64,000 nt of DNA from Flaccisagitta enflata (GCA_965153355.1 OZ231127.1:99014001-99078000), one strand, 5' to 3'. Shown: positions 12,382 to 24,690, counted from the stretch's first letter. Notes: generated by a model from the letters alone, not told the origin. Numbers and translations are program-made.

Positions 12382-12881
12382 TGTAGAACGCAGGGGGAAT
12401 CTGTCCGTCAGTCCATTCATCCGTCCACCCGTCCATTTGTCCCCCCTGCCCCATCCTCAGGGCTTTGTCCCCCTTGGGGCCTATTCTGACCTAAATTCTG
12501 CCAAATAGCCCAAATCCGGTTAGAATCTCGGTATAAGAGTCCACAAAATAGGTCCTAATGATAGACTTCAGGCTCAAATTGGAGTTTTCTGGCAAGATTT
12601 GGGTCATTATGCTTCAATTTGGGCCATTATGCTTGGATTTGAGCCATTTTGCTTAGATTTGGGCCATATTGCTTGAATTTGGGCTACTTGGCAGAATTTA
12701 GGTAAGAATTGGCTCCAAAGGAGATGAAGCCCTGAGGATGGGGCAGGGGGGGATGGACGGACGGACAGATGGACGGACGGAGGGCCAAGTTTACATGTTT
12801 ATGCTTTGTTTATTTTCGGTGTAAGAGACAATAAACTTTTAGGCCACTTGTATTTATAATGGTACAGATTCATCTAAATGA

Positions 12882-13606
12882 GTTGTCGGATTCTGTTAAG
12901 AGACATGGATTTGAAATTGATCAAGTCTTAAAGAGGATAGATTGACATTTTTTGAACATTCTTGTATAAAAATTTCAGCCATTTTGGTCAAGTAGTTTGT
13001 CTTTAACATGGATTTGAAGTAAAGCTTTTATTTCAGGACTGAGCAGATTTTCCAGGAATTGTGCAAGTTAACACCCCTATTAGTTTTTGAATTTTTTTAG
13101 TAATCAATCCAAAACAGGCTTGAATCAGTGACGGTATTAAAGTATTTTAATATGTTTGTCAGTTTGTCTTTCATTTGAGATTATTTTCTCTCTATAGCAT
13201 AAATGGTAAAAAAAAAACAAGGCCGGATACACGGCCACCAGTTGCGGACGGGTGGGCAGGGGCGGATATGCGCGTTTTCCCACTGTTCGACTTGTGCTGA
13301 TGGACAGACCGACGGACGAACCAACAGACAGACCAACGGACGGAAGGACAAAGCCTCTTATAGAGTTGCGTGTTCGCAACTAAAAAGAAAATGAATGCAA
13401 GCAGAATTCTGAATCTCTGATAGACAATCTGTAAAATGGTAAAATACTTGTGTCACTTCAAACTTATGTAAAAGACAAACTACTTGACCAAAACGGCTGA
13501 AATTTTTATACAAAAAAATGTCAATCTATACTCTTTAAGACTTGATCAATTTCAGATCCATGTCTCTTGGCATCAAAAAGTAAAAGCTTAACACAATCCG
13601 ACAACT
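12882..13606. repeat. Foldback element holding a family A copy
   Basis: GTTGTCGGATTCTGTTAAG at the left pairs with the sequence ending CTTAACACAATCCGACAAC at 13606. Arms of about 130 bp include GGTCAAGTAGTTTGTCTTTA paired with AAAGACAAACTACTTGACC. The family A element at 13218 lies in the spacer. Confidence 0.75.
13218..13386 (+). mobile_element. Family A element
   Basis: It starts CAAGGCCGGATACACGG, continues TTGCGGACGGGTGGGCAGGG, has a GACGGACGAACCAAC tract and ends GAGTTGCGTGTTCGCAACTA plus A's. The terminal palindrome is changed to TTGCGTGTTCGCAA but still self-complementary. Confidence 0.85.
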
Positions 13607-13676
13607 GATGTGGATGACCCTGTAACAACGTGACATTGAAACATATCTTTAAGACTGTCAGAAGCAAAATGGAAAG

Positions 13677-13800
13677 AATTTGATACTGACAGTCTGACAC
13701 ATACATTCAAAAGAATGTCGTTTTCAATTGCAAAAAGAATTTGACTCTGACACATACATTCAAAAGACTGTCGTTTTCAATTGTGAAAAGAATTTGACAT
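13677..13800 (+). repeat. Two-copy tandem repeat of about 63 bp
   Basis: GACACATACATTCAAAAGA followed by a TGTCGTTTTCAATTG block occurs twice in a row with few differences. Confidence 0.85.
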
Positions 13801-13819
13801 TAATGCATAAAAAAGAAGA

Positions 13820-14430
13820 AAGAGATTGTTTTAAACGCCGGCTTAAAAGAGGCTGAAGTGACTTTCAAAGAAGTGCGTCAGCTTCTAATTGAAATTGGAT
13901 AACCAGGGAAAAAAACTTTCAAAAGTGAAAAGGAATTAAAACCAGATCTGATATTTTCACCCCCCTTCTTTTTTCTTTTGAACGACAGGGGGGCAACCTA
14001 CATTTAGCTAGCATGTAACATTCTTTGTTTGCGTACAATGTTAGCATCATAGTAATGGTGGAGGATTTACCAGGAGAAGTTCTTGACTTGAAACAAAGCG
14101 TGTCATGAGTAATATGCAATGGGACAAGATCGCCGCGGTTCAGCACACTCATCTGATAACTACTCTCCTTTGTTACCAGCGCATATTTCAAATTGCTTAG
14201 GAGCAAAGCCCCTTTATACCGGTGACTCAACAGATGTAGGATTCATCTTTTACTTAATTTCATGAGGAAGGAATAAGATATGTAAACTCCTTCAACGGGT
14301 CCGGATTAAATACCCTTGAAAGTTCCATAGGCTCTCAAATCCTTTGCTTGGTAAGTTTTGTCACAATATATCATGAATTCATGACAAATCTATGTGAGGT
14401 CCAAAGATGCTTTTAGATAAGCTAAAGTCA
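13820..14430. other. No gene recognised
   Basis: The minus strand is open from 14230 to 13919 (about 100 codons), but the sequence shows no domain, splice signals or strong codon bias. CGGGTCCGGATTAAATAC at 14297 echoes GGGGTCCGGATTAAGCAC at 2449, so part of this stretch is repetitive. Confidence 0.45.
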
Positions 14431-14484
14431 GCTTAAAAAGTTGTGTCTTTCACCCCAAAAATGTTTTAAAAATTGCCCTTTCTT

Positions 14485-14705
<221 letters not shown>

Positions 14706-14973
14706 AGTGCAGTGTGGGCTTTTCTAAAACTAACCAACCCTCGTCTACACTTAAGCTTTATAACAAATGCTCTTGATTTAAAATCGTAAAGTGGCTTTAT
14801 CCTTGTAATGAATAGTACAGATCTCTCAGAGAAAAAAAAAGCATTTCAACGTTAGTAGTAATTCCTTTTAATGTCAATGACATTTTTATTTTCTTTTTTT
14901 GTACTTGAGGGATGAAAATTAATCCCCACTCGCTGAATGAGAACTTGTAAACAGAAGGGGACTCACTTCGGAA

Positions 14974-15117
<144 letters not shown>

Positions 15118-15239
15118 GGAGAAAACAAAGAGAGAGTAATGAGGGAGACGGAGATAAATTCTCTAATTTTCATTTCAAGGCACCCCGAGGCTTAGAGCTC
15201 CTCTCCCCCACGTAAACAGTTTGTGGGAGACTGTCATAT

Positions 15240-15241
15240 TT

Positions 15242-15296
<55 letters not shown>

Positions 15297-15320
15297 GTCT
15301 TTCTTTCTTTCTTTCTTTCA
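15240..15320 (+). repeat. TTTC tetranucleotide microsatellite
   Basis: (TTTC)n with a single CTGT interruption. It opens a pyrimidine-rich stretch. Confidence 0.97.
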
Positions 15321-15514
15321 TCTCCTCTTTCAGTGTTGAAACGGGTCCCCCGAGGCCGTTCTTTTCCTCGGTCATTCAACTTTCAAAAGTGTTTTTCAGT
15401 CATTTCTTTTTCTCTCTTATTTCTTTTTTTGAGGACCAATTACGCAAAAGTCACTTTTACCGATGATGAATCGAAAATCGTTTCGAAATCCAATCTGGAA
15501 AAGTAAGAATTGAA

Positions 15515-15655
15515 AATACAGGTAGTGTTATTAGCACAGGCAGTACAGGTAGTACATGTAGTGCTGTTAGTACAGGCCGTACAGGTAGTACAGGTAGTTT
15601 GTTAGTGTAGGCAGTACAGGCAACGGTGGCAGCACAGGCAGTGCAGGTTCTTTTT
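15515..15655 (+). repeat. Degenerate GTACAGGTA minisatellite
   Basis: Units of about 9-18 bp built on ACAGGTAGT and TTAGTACAGGC are repeated around ten times. Confidence 0.8.
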
Positions 15656-15876
15656 AAGACGTCGTTTAGGTGATAAGCGATAATCACTCATAAATACTTT
15701 CAGACGTGATATAGATGGTAGTCAGGTAACAAAATTTTGCTGTTTTTGGACGCAATGATTAATTGATTGATGGGTTGGATAGATTTTGAAAATGCACTTG
15801 ATCAGATTTTGTACATTAGTCATACAGAGTCACAGTCAGACAGATAGTCAGAGAGACAGACGTCACATAGACATAG

Positions 15877-15996
15877 ACATTTGACATTTCACAATCAATT
15901 ACAAGCAAGATACGTGGTAACCTCAAGTTGCGCATGGGTGGTCACGGAAGTAACGATGTGGAAGAAGACTCTGCCACTGACAAACCTTCCGCCTAA
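15877..15996 (+). CDS. Candidate terminal exon, unknown protein
   Basis: After TAG at 15874-15876 (possible acceptor CACATAGACATAG) the frame reads TFDISQSITSKIRGNLKLRM and then GGHGSNDVEEDSATDKPSA before TAA at 15994. The basic then acidic, serine/glycine-rich composition looks like a disordered C-terminus. AATAAA follows at about 16097, 100 bp downstream, as expected for a last exon. No upstream exon or family was identified. Confidence 0.35.
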   Translation, partial: TFDISQSITSKIRGNLKLRMGGHGSNDVEEDSATDKPSA

Positions 15997-16189
15997 AATG
16001 CCTTTCTTAAGCAAAGTTTTTGTTCGAGAGGCTAATCAAGCAGTTTTTATGAATCCGAAGGAGAAATCCTAAAGAGCGTAAGAACGATAAAATGAAAATA
16101 AACGTTGCATTCCAAAAAAGTTTTTTTAAAGGAATTTAACCCCCAAAACTATTCAAATCCTGAGTTTATTTGTTCTTATTTCCTTTATG

Positions 16190-16625
16190 GGCAGCGGCCC
16201 CGAAGGTGCCGATGAAATTTGCTTTCATGTATGGGGAAATTTCTCCTTCTCTATCCGGCCGTCTGTCCGTAACCCCCCCCCCCCCCCCCCGTGCCTTGAG
16301 ACCCAAATTCTGCTGAATTCCGCAAAATTCTCCCAAATTCTGCTGAAAATTCCCTCTGAGGGCTTTTCACACGAAACCCTCAAGTGACCCTTAAGTGACC
16401 CTTAAGTGACCCTTAAGTGACCCTTAAGGGTTTCATGTGAAAAGCCCTCAGAGGCCTGCATTCTAGCCTCAAGGACTTAACAATAGCCTCAAGAACAAAA
16501 TTCAGCACTGAGGCCCAAATCCCCAGCCCTGAGGCCAAAATATCAGCTCAAAGGCCTAAATCCCAACCACTAGAAGTAGGCATGAAATTTTCAGCTAAAA
16601 ACGCATAGCACCAGCGAAAGAAGCG
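16190..16625 (+). mobile_element. Family C element
   Basis: GGGCAGCGGCCCCGAAGGTG, then GATGAAATTTGCTTTCATG and GGGGAAATTTCTCC, match other C copies. Downstream are GTCC-rich sequence, a C-run and units of the AGGCCCAAAT type. Confidence 0.7.
16353..16454. repeat. Hairpin with an 11-bp tandem repeat in the loop
   Basis: CCTCTGAGGGCTTTTCACAC plus GAAACCCT pairs with AGGGTTTCATGTGAAAAGCC plus CTCAGAGG. The loop contains TTAAGTGACCC repeated about four times. It is inserted in the family C copy. Confidence 0.85.
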
Positions 16626-17139
16626 GATAAGTGGATGAGGGGCTGTCTTAACTTGCGGTGTGTAAGAGGACAATGCTCGGTTACATTCAAAGCGCCAATT
16701 GCTTTTGAGTTTTAAATGTGTACTATTATCATAATTTCCTCAAAAATCAAGAAACAGCAGCTTTTTTCAAATCCTCTGCCGCTGCTCCCGCTGCTGCTGC
16801 TGCTCGAATTTCCGATAAGAGCAAGACAAAAGAACAGTTTTACCCGTAATTTCTCTGTAGATAATAACTAATTCAAACAAGGCCAACACCTTTAAGTCGC
16901 GTGCGAGACATAAAAAACTGAATTGACCTGACTCCTTATTAACATGACTGAATAGGGAGAAATATATGAAATGACTAGATTGACATTTATGAATTGATGA
17001 ATAAATCAGCTTAATGAGGTATTAGAGGCCGTGGAAACCCACCCAGTTACAGGCCGGGACCACTGGAAAAAGTGGTGACTTGTGGAATTGAGTCAAATTA
17101 ATCAACTCTATCAACCCAATCAATGAAAAATTACTAAAC

Positions 17140-17800
17140 CAGACTTTAACCAGCAGACTTAAACCAGCAGACTTAAACCAGTAGACTTAAACCAGCCAAC
17201 TTAAACCAGCCAACTTAAACCAGCCACTTAAAATCCAGCCGACTTAAAAACCAGCCAACTTAAAAACCAGCCAACTTAAAAACCAGCCAACTTAAAAACC
17301 AGCCGACTTAAAAAACAGCCGACTTAAAAAACAGCCGACTTAAAAACCAGCTGACTTAAAAACCAGCCGACTTAAAAACCAACCGACTTAAAAACCAGCC
17401 GACTTAAAAACCAGCCAACTTAAAAACCAACTGACTTAAAAACCAGCCGACTTAAAAACCAGCCAACTTAAAAACCAGTCAACTTAAAAACCAGCCAACT
17501 TAAAAACCAGCCAACTTAAAAACCAGCCGACTTAAAAACCAGCCAACCTTAAAAATAGCTGACTTAAAAACCAGCCGACTTAAAATAACAAACTTAAAAA
17601 CCAGCCGACTTAAAACCAGCCAACTTAAACACCAGCAGAGATTAAAACCAGTTGACTTAAACCAGCAGACTTAAAACCAGCAGACTCAAAACCATCAGAC
17701 TGTAACCAGCAGACTTTAAAGACCAGCAGACTTAAACAGCAGACTTAAACCAGCAGACTTAAACAGCAGACTTAAACCAGCAGACTTGAAGTAGCATAAA
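17140..17800 (+). repeat. Minisatellite with ACTTAAAAACCAGCC units
   Basis: About forty units of 14-17 bp, drifting from AAACCAGCAGACTT at the edges to AAAAACCAGCCGACTT in the middle. It forms the interior of the family B element. Confidence 0.95.
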
Positions 17801-17879
17801 TGACCAAAATATACAAAATATACCAAAAACATGACCAAAAAAAAAAAAAAAAAAACCCATAAAAACAAAAAACCAAAAA

Positions 17880-18140
17880 CCAAAAAAAAACAAAAACAAA
17901 CAAAAAAACAAAAAAATAACAAAAAACAAAAAACAAAAACCAAAAACCAAAAACCAAAAACCAAAAAACCAAAAACATAAATGACCTATACATACAAAAA
18001 AACCATGTTAAATGACCAAAAAACCAAAAACCAAAAACCAAAAACCAAAAACCAAAAACCAATAACCAAAAACCAAAAACCAAAAACCAAAAAACCAAAA
18101 ACAAAAAAACAAAAACCAAAAAACCAAAAAAAAACATAAA
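17880..18140 (+). repeat. CCAAAAA heptamer array
   Basis: A-rich array with 6-8-bp CCAAAAA units. Minus-strand open frames (Phe/Trp/Leu-rich) through it are artefacts. Confidence 0.95.
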
Positions 18141-18639
18141 TGACCAAAACTTACAAAAAAAACATGTTAAATGACCAAAAATGACCTGAAATGTCCTAAA
18201 ATGATCAAAAATGACTTAAAACTACTTTAAATGCCCAAAAACGACACAAACGACTTAAATGAACAAAGTGACATAATAGATCAAAAATGACCAAAAATGA
18301 TTAAAAGCCACCAAAAATGACTAAAAGCAACCCAAAATGACCAAAAACAACAAAAAAATGACTCAAAATAACTTCAGACAACCCAAAATGACCAAAAACG
18401 ACACAAAAAGCTAAGCGTCTCTGACCGACCGACCGACGGACAGAGTGGGTCATAGAGTCACGTGCACGCGACTAAAAAAGGCTCAGGTGCTTGGCGATTT
18501 TCAATATGAAAAGGTAAAATTGATGTCTAAACTGAAAGTTAAGACAGCCTATGACCCCCCGATGTGCCCTAGATCCCAGAATTCTCGCTACATTGGATGC
18601 CTACTAGAAGGAGAGGGAGAAGTTAAAATTTCTCATGTA

Positions 18640-18725
18640 TGAAAGCGAAGGCCGCTGCCCTGCTCCCTCTCTCAACTTCAACCACGACCTACTCAGGTAG
18701 GGCACAGGCACCGCTGACCATCTAA
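18640..18725 (-). mobile_element. Family C fragment, reverse orientation
   Basis: GCCGCTGCCCTGCTCCCTCT through CAGGCACCGCTGACCATCT is the reverse complement of the opening module of family C. Confidence 0.7.
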
Positions 18726-18748
18726 AAATAAAAATATCATAACAAAAG

Positions 18749-19022
<274 letters not shown>

Positions 19023-19095
19023 TCTGGGCAACCTGGAAATAAAGGTCACTTTATATTCTTCGATCCACAATACAGGTTATATATTAGAGAATGAG

Positions 19096-19290
19096 GGCGT
19101 GTTTCTTGTGAAGATGAAAAACGCGTTTGTTCCCGTTAAACACATTCACAGTGTGAACACATATTTTTTCACTGTCCCATGAGGGAGTGAGCGAAATGAG
19201 TGAGCGAGCTCGTAAACGGAGCGAGCGAGCGAAGTGAGCATAGCGAAGCAGAGCACTGCGGAGCGAGTGAGCGGAGTGAGTGGTGCGTTC
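19096..19290 (+). mobile_element. Family D element, truncated
   Basis: It starts GTGTTTCTTGTGAAGATG and AAAAACGCGTTTG like 22607, continues with degenerate GAGCGAGTGAGC filler, and lacks the GACTAGAAA end. Confidence 0.7.
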
Positions 19291-19386
19291 TTTTCTTTTA
19301 TGGAATGAATGTAAATGATGTCCTAAAATGGCTCCTGAGTATACTGAATTCAAACTGTTTTACATATCTATTTCATTCTATCTCTC

Positions 19387-19512
19387 TTCCTGGATGGAGG
19401 ATGAGCTGGGTGAATATACTGAGTACAAAGTCATGAATGAGTTTGATTACAAAAATGATGAGAAAATTTATGAAAAGTTCGTTGAGAGATATTTTGAGGG
19501 CCAAGGAGAAAA
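19387..19512 (+). CDS. Weak exon candidate, acidic segment
   Basis: The frame reads WMEDELGEYTEYKVMNEFDY then KNDEKIYEKFVERYFEGQGE, acidic and free of stops up to the family A insertion. FVERYFEG loosely resembles the 'F..FLEG' stretch of sulfotransferases that precedes their third conserved region. There is no clear acceptor. The element GAATATACTGA is tandemly duplicated just upstream. This is a guess only. Confidence 0.2.
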
Positions 19513-19515
19513 AAA

Positions 19516-19703
19516 CAAGGCCGGACACACAGCTACCGAAGTCGCGTGCAGGTGGGCAGAAGTAGGCTAATCCAAGGGAAGGCTAATCCAGGCATTTTGG
19601 CAGGGGCCGTAATGCAGAAACTGCAAATGAACGCCAAAAAAGCTAATCTAACGGACTGACCGACCAACATAGCAGGTTATAGAGTCATGTGGTCGCGATC
19701 AAA
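19516..19703 (+). mobile_element. Family A element
   Basis: CAAGGCCGGACACACAGCTA, GTCGCGTGCAGGTGGGCAG, then GACTGACCGACC and GAGTCATGTGGTCGCGATC. The terminal palindrome is mutated. Confidence 0.8.
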
Positions 19704-19792
19704 AGTCATCCTTGAAATACTAGTCATTGATGGCTTATGGTTGATACAATTGCCCGCGTCTAAAAAAGAGAGTAGGTGAACAGAGAGAAACA

Positions 19793-19917
19793 AGGTAAAG
19801 TAGGTCAATAAGGTGCGACGTGTGGATCGTCGAAAGAATGTGTTACCAACAGACAGACAGACCAACCGACCAATGGACACAGCCAGTTATAGAGGTGCTA
19901 TGTCGCACCTAAAAATG
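19793..19917 (+). mobile_element. Family A-like element, GGTGCGAC subfamily
   Basis: It has the same layout but different end words: CAAGGTAAAGTAGGTCAATA and AGGTGCGACG on the left; a GACAGACAGACC tract and GGTGCTATGTCGCACCTA plus A's on the right. A second copy is at 35208-35340. Confidence 0.65.
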
Positions 19918-20014
19918 TAAAAGAAGCAGTCTAAATGAGTGTGAATGTATAACAAGCGATGAAAGATATAGTTCGATGACAATTATGGTACCGCTTGCGA
20001 GTTTCAATTTCTCT

Positions 20015-20130
<116 letters not shown>

Positions 20131-20455
20131 TTGCGTGTGCGTTTGAGTGTGTGTGTGCGTGTATGTATTTGATTCTGTCTTTCTGTCTGCCGTTCTGTCT
20201 GTTTGTTTGTCTGTTTTTTTGTCTGCTTCCTTGTACCCGTCTCTGTTGTCTTCGCGTGTTATTTGAGTGGGAAGCGGAAAGTAAAGAGAATGTCATTTTT
20301 GAATGAGATCATAATGCAGAAACAAATTGAAAGAAAACAACAAAAAAGGCAAAAAATGGCAAAAGAATCTCCGTTTGGGGTAAAAATTGTTTTCTAAGCT
20401 TTAAAGAAGATTTTTTTTTCTTTAAGAGCAAAAAAATGTCTCTTGAGTGGAGAAA

Positions 20456-20489
20456 AAAAGAGAGAGAGGGAGAGAGAGGGAGAGAGAGG

Positions 20490-20546
<57 letters not shown>
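20456..20546 (+). repeat. GA / GACA compound microsatellite
   Basis: (GAGAGG)n and (GA)n lead into (GACA)n at 20514-20545. Confidence 0.97.
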
Positions 20547-20547
<1 letters not shown>

Positions 20548-20767
20548 GAATCAGATTTTGACCACGAATCTTATGCTTGGGTCTTTTCTCATCAAATCAC
20601 AATCTATAAACGAGCGTCAGTTTAGGGAAATTGGTCAAGCAAATATGTCATTTCCAACAGCTTTTTTTTTAGGAATGATGTTGCATCTCTTTTTTTAAGG
20701 ACAATCCCAATGAGATACATCCTAACCACGCGCCACGGTTACCTTTTTTCATCGTACCTGTTTTCTT

Positions 20768-21195
20768 TTAGGCAACGGCCTTAAAGGAGCTGATGACCTT
20801 TGCTTTCCAACAGGGAAATTTTTCCTTCGTTCCACTGAAATCCCTTCCTCGGGGCTCAAATCCCTCAAGGCTCAAATCTCAGCCGTGAGGCTTAATTTCA
20901 TGCATCCAAGCTTAGTTCCAAGCCTCCAGGCTCAATTCTCAGCCATGAGGCTCAATATCCTGCCTTGAGGCTCAAATCTTAGCTTACAGGCTAAAATCCC
21001 AGCACAAATACAAGTTTCAAGGCTTGTATCCCAGGCTCCAGGCTCAGATTCCAGCCATGTTCATTTCTAAGCCTCCATGCTCGAATCAAAGCCAAGCAGA
21101 GGTCACTGACTCCTTGAAGGCCGCAGCCCCCCTCACTACCAAAACCAAACATTCACTGACTTAGGGGTAACCGGTACCGCTGACCATCTGAGGCT
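20768..21195 (+). mobile_element. Family C element with degenerate 20-bp units
   Basis: CAACGGCCTTAAAGGAGCTG, GATGACCTTTGCTTTCCA and GGGAAATTTTTCC, then about a dozen units built on AGGCTCAAATCTCAGCC, ending GGTAACCGGTACCGCTGACC. Confidence 0.75.
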
Positions 21196-21450
21196 TTGTC
21201 GACTATTGAATCTTTCTCCCAACCCTCATCACCCCCCTCTCCCCCCCCCCTCTCCCCGCGTGTCCCCGCGTGTTCATAAAACCCAACGTCTCCTTTCTCG
21301 TTCATTTTTGTTTCATTTTCAAGATGAGACCAATTTTGAGAGAGTTTGGTTTTCCGATTGTTTCGTGCCAATTTTTTTTAACAGCTCTTTTTCCCAAGAA
21401 TGCAGCAAATTGGAAATTTGCATGCTGTTGAAACTTGAATAAGAAAAGAA

Positions 21451-21646
21451 CAAGGCCGGATACACGGCTTCCTACGCCGCGTGCGGTTGGGCAGGGGCCG
21501 TATTTGAGGTCAGTAGACCATATGGGCAGACGCAGTGAGGACAAAGAATAATAAACCTCAAAAAAGTAAAATGCGATAGACCGACCAACTGACGGACGGA
21601 TGGACGGAGACACGGAAAAAGCGGGGTGTAGCACTTGACTAAAAAA
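21451..21646 (+). mobile_element. Family A element
   Basis: CAAGGCCGGATACACGGC, CGCGTGCGGTTGGGCAGGGG, a GACCGACCAACTGACGGACG tract and GCGGGGTGTAGCACTTGACT plus A's. Confidence 0.82.
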
Positions 21647-21780
21647 CAAAGCGTAGGATTCGGCAGATATGAAAGATTGACTAAGGCTAACTTATGCAGG
21701 ATTCTTTTTATCACGCAACTGCATGAGAAATGAATCTTTCGGTTGAACCGCCTGTCCTACTGTAGCCGTAAAGAGTCTTC

Positions 21781-21969
21781 TTAGTCATGTGCACATGACT
21801 CTAAAACCCGCTTTGCCCGTTGGTCGATGCGTCGGTCGCTTAGCTTTCATGGTGCTAACGGGCGGCCTTTACATTACTGCTCCTTCTCAAATGCTTGGTT
21901 AGCCATTTTTCATTAATGCCCCTGCCCATCCGCACGCAAATTGGGTTGCCGTGTATCAGGCCTTGTTCA
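21781..21969 (-). mobile_element. Family A element, reverse orientation
   Basis: It opens TTAGTCATGTGCACATGACT, a still-palindromic variant of the terminal sequence, and ends GTATCAGGCCTTGTT. Confidence 0.82.
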
Positions 21970-22033
21970 CCTACCGTTTTGGTCTTAGAATCACTGGATG
22001 ATCATGAAAAGGGCGCCCATATTGTAGTTCTAT

Positions 22034-22150
22034 CTTGATGTTCTATCTTGATGTACTTCTATCTTGTTGTAAGTCTATCTTATTGTAGTTCTATCTTATT
22101 GTAGTTCTTTCTAGTTGTAGTTCTATCTTGTTTTAGTTCTATCTTGTTTT
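22034..22150 (+). repeat. TTCTATCTTGTTGTAG minisatellite
   Basis: About seven units of 16-20 bp. Confidence 0.9.
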
Positions 22151-22159
22151 CATGGCATG

Positions 22160-22560
22160 TTCAATGCTTTCAACCAATAAGGCAATAGATTATTCAATGT
22201 AATTCTTACAACTGAAAAAGAATTTAACTCACGGGCCAAGAGAGACAAGCCAAGAACACGAAAAAAAAACTGCACTCTAATGACCAAAAAGAATTCGAGG
22301 CCAAGTTGAAACATTACGCAATCTTCATCCCGATTTTAACAGAAGTATCTTCACCTAAAACTTGAGTAGAAAAAGAAAAAAAGTAACCGAAAGTCGATGA
22401 ATTATTATATGTTGAAGCAATTTGAACTCGGAATTACCTTTTTAAAATGAGGCAAACTGGCCGAGAAATATGAAAGATGAGCAAAGAAAAATATGACTAA
22501 TGGCTATTTTGAAACTAATGGAAATAATTTTATTTTTTCACTTGATAATTCTTTATTTTT
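22160..22560. other. No feature recognised
   Basis: AT-rich sequence with no open frame, repeat family or splice-bounded exon that I can see. Confidence 0.5.
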
Positions 22561-22606
22561 GCATACCAGGTTGAGTTCGATGAACTTGACAGAGGGCTTA
22601 GGACGT

Positions 22607-22848
22607 GTTTCTAGTGAAGATGAAAAACGCGTTCATACCCGCCAAACGCGTTTTCAGTGTGAACACAAATAATGAATTTCAACCGTCCCACAAGGGAGTG
22701 AGCAAGCCCGTGAACAGAGCGAGCAAGCGAACAAGCATATTGAAGCGAAGCGCTGCAGAGCAAGTGAGCGGAGTAGGCGGTGCGAACGAACAAATATAGT
22801 GAGCGACCGAGTGGTCCGCTAAGAACGCAATTGTCTCTGACTAGAAAG
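22607..22848 (+). mobile_element. Family D element
   Basis: The ends GTTTCTAGTGAAGATG and TCTCTGACTAGAAA are short inverted repeats (TTTCTAGT/ACTAGAAA). Next to the left end is AAAAACGCGTTCATACCCGC; the interior is degenerate GAGCGAGCAAGC filler. Confidence 0.8.
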
Positions 22849-23161
22849 ACCCTAACGTCTCTATCTTTGTAACTGTGACCCTCTATCTCTGTCTTTGTCT
22901 CACTCTCTAATTCTGTCTCTCTATCTTTGTCTTTATCTTTCCATTTAATCACTGACTTTTTCTCGCATTTTTATCTCATTGTCATTGTATCTCTGTCTCT
23001 CGCTTGGACGCTTGGACATTTTATGTCTTTGTATTGGTCAGTTTCCATATTTTCTCGGCACATGGTCTATGTTTTCTTCGGTTTTGACAAATTTTTGTGT
23101 GTGTGCGCCTGATAATGTCCCTTAGAGATCCCTGTCTACTTCTTTATCTCTCTCTCTTTCT

Positions 23162-24050
<889 letters not shown>

Positions 24051-24053
24051 TAA

Positions 24054-24256
24054 CAAGGTCAGATACATGGCTACCAAAGTCGCGTGCGGGTGAACAGCGG
24101 CTATATTTGAGGTCATTAGACCATTAGAGCATGAGCAGTAAGGTCCAAAAATACAAATCTTAAAAAAAGTAAAGTGTGACCGACCAACCAACCGACCGAC
24201 CAACCAACCAACGGACAAGGCCAGGGTGTAGAGAGTCGCGTGCACGCGACTAAAAA
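24054..24256 (+). mobile_element. Family A element
   Basis: CAAGGTCAGATACATGGC, GTCGCGTGCGGGTGAACAG, a GACCGACCAACCAACC tract and an intact AGTCGCGTGCACGCGACT palindrome followed by A's. Confidence 0.88.
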
Positions 24257-24690
24257 CGAAAAGGAAACAAAGGGCTTATGAAAGAAGGAAGTTCTAAAGT
24301 TTGTAAGTTGTAAACAGAGTAATGAAAAAGATATGTGGGGAAAACAAATCGTCACTTATTTTTTACAAAAAAAATGTGATATTGATGAATGAGTCATAGT
24401 CATTCAAAGGCAAGAAATTGAAAAAAAAAACTCAGAATCACGCGATCTTAGTTCGGAAAAAAAAAATTATTCCCACCAAAAAATTCCCATTAAAAAAGTC
24501 CCAAAACAAAAGTCAAAAAACCGTCAAAAACACTCAATAATTCCTTAGTCACGTTTCACTTTTTCTTTAGATTGTTACATCATGAATTGGAATTTGTTAC
24601 ACCGACTACATGATCAAATGATCAACTCAGTTTCCCGTCAAAGACCGCGTTTCGTAATCCTTGGTCACGTTGGTGGGCAGTGTCCGCAAA

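Larger units (their letters stand above)
10225..12785 (+). mobile_element. Family C element, interrupted twice
   Basis: The left part (GGTCAGTGGTACCCATGCCC at 10234) and the right part (GAGCAGGGCAGCGGCCCCGA at 12204) are contiguous in other copies such as 35846-35935. Here they are separated by the hAT-like element 10286-12195, and the right part is again split by 12246-12381. The rest is an inverted repeat of GTCC-rich sequence and ATTTGGGCC units ending near 12785. Confidence 0.75.
16878..18478 (+). mobile_element. Family B element, expanded 1.6-kb copy
   Basis: It starts CAAGGCCAACACCTTTAAGT and CGCGTGCGAGAC and ends with a GACCGACCGACC tract and GAGTCACGTGCACGCGACTA plus A's. Between these lie three successive arrays: units of about 16 bp with core ACTTAAAAACCAGCC (17140-17800), an AACCAAAA array (17880-18140) and degenerate AAATGACC units to 18415. 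The right terminus is intact. Confidence 0.85.

Noticed and set aside
13919-14230. Minus-strand open frame of about 100 codons
   Set aside because: No domain, no splice or polyadenylation context, and no strong codon bias.
17140-17800. Possible CRISPR array
   Set aside because: Units are 14-17 bp and contiguous, with no unique spacers; same for 46430-47100, 53000-53125 and 61245-61595.
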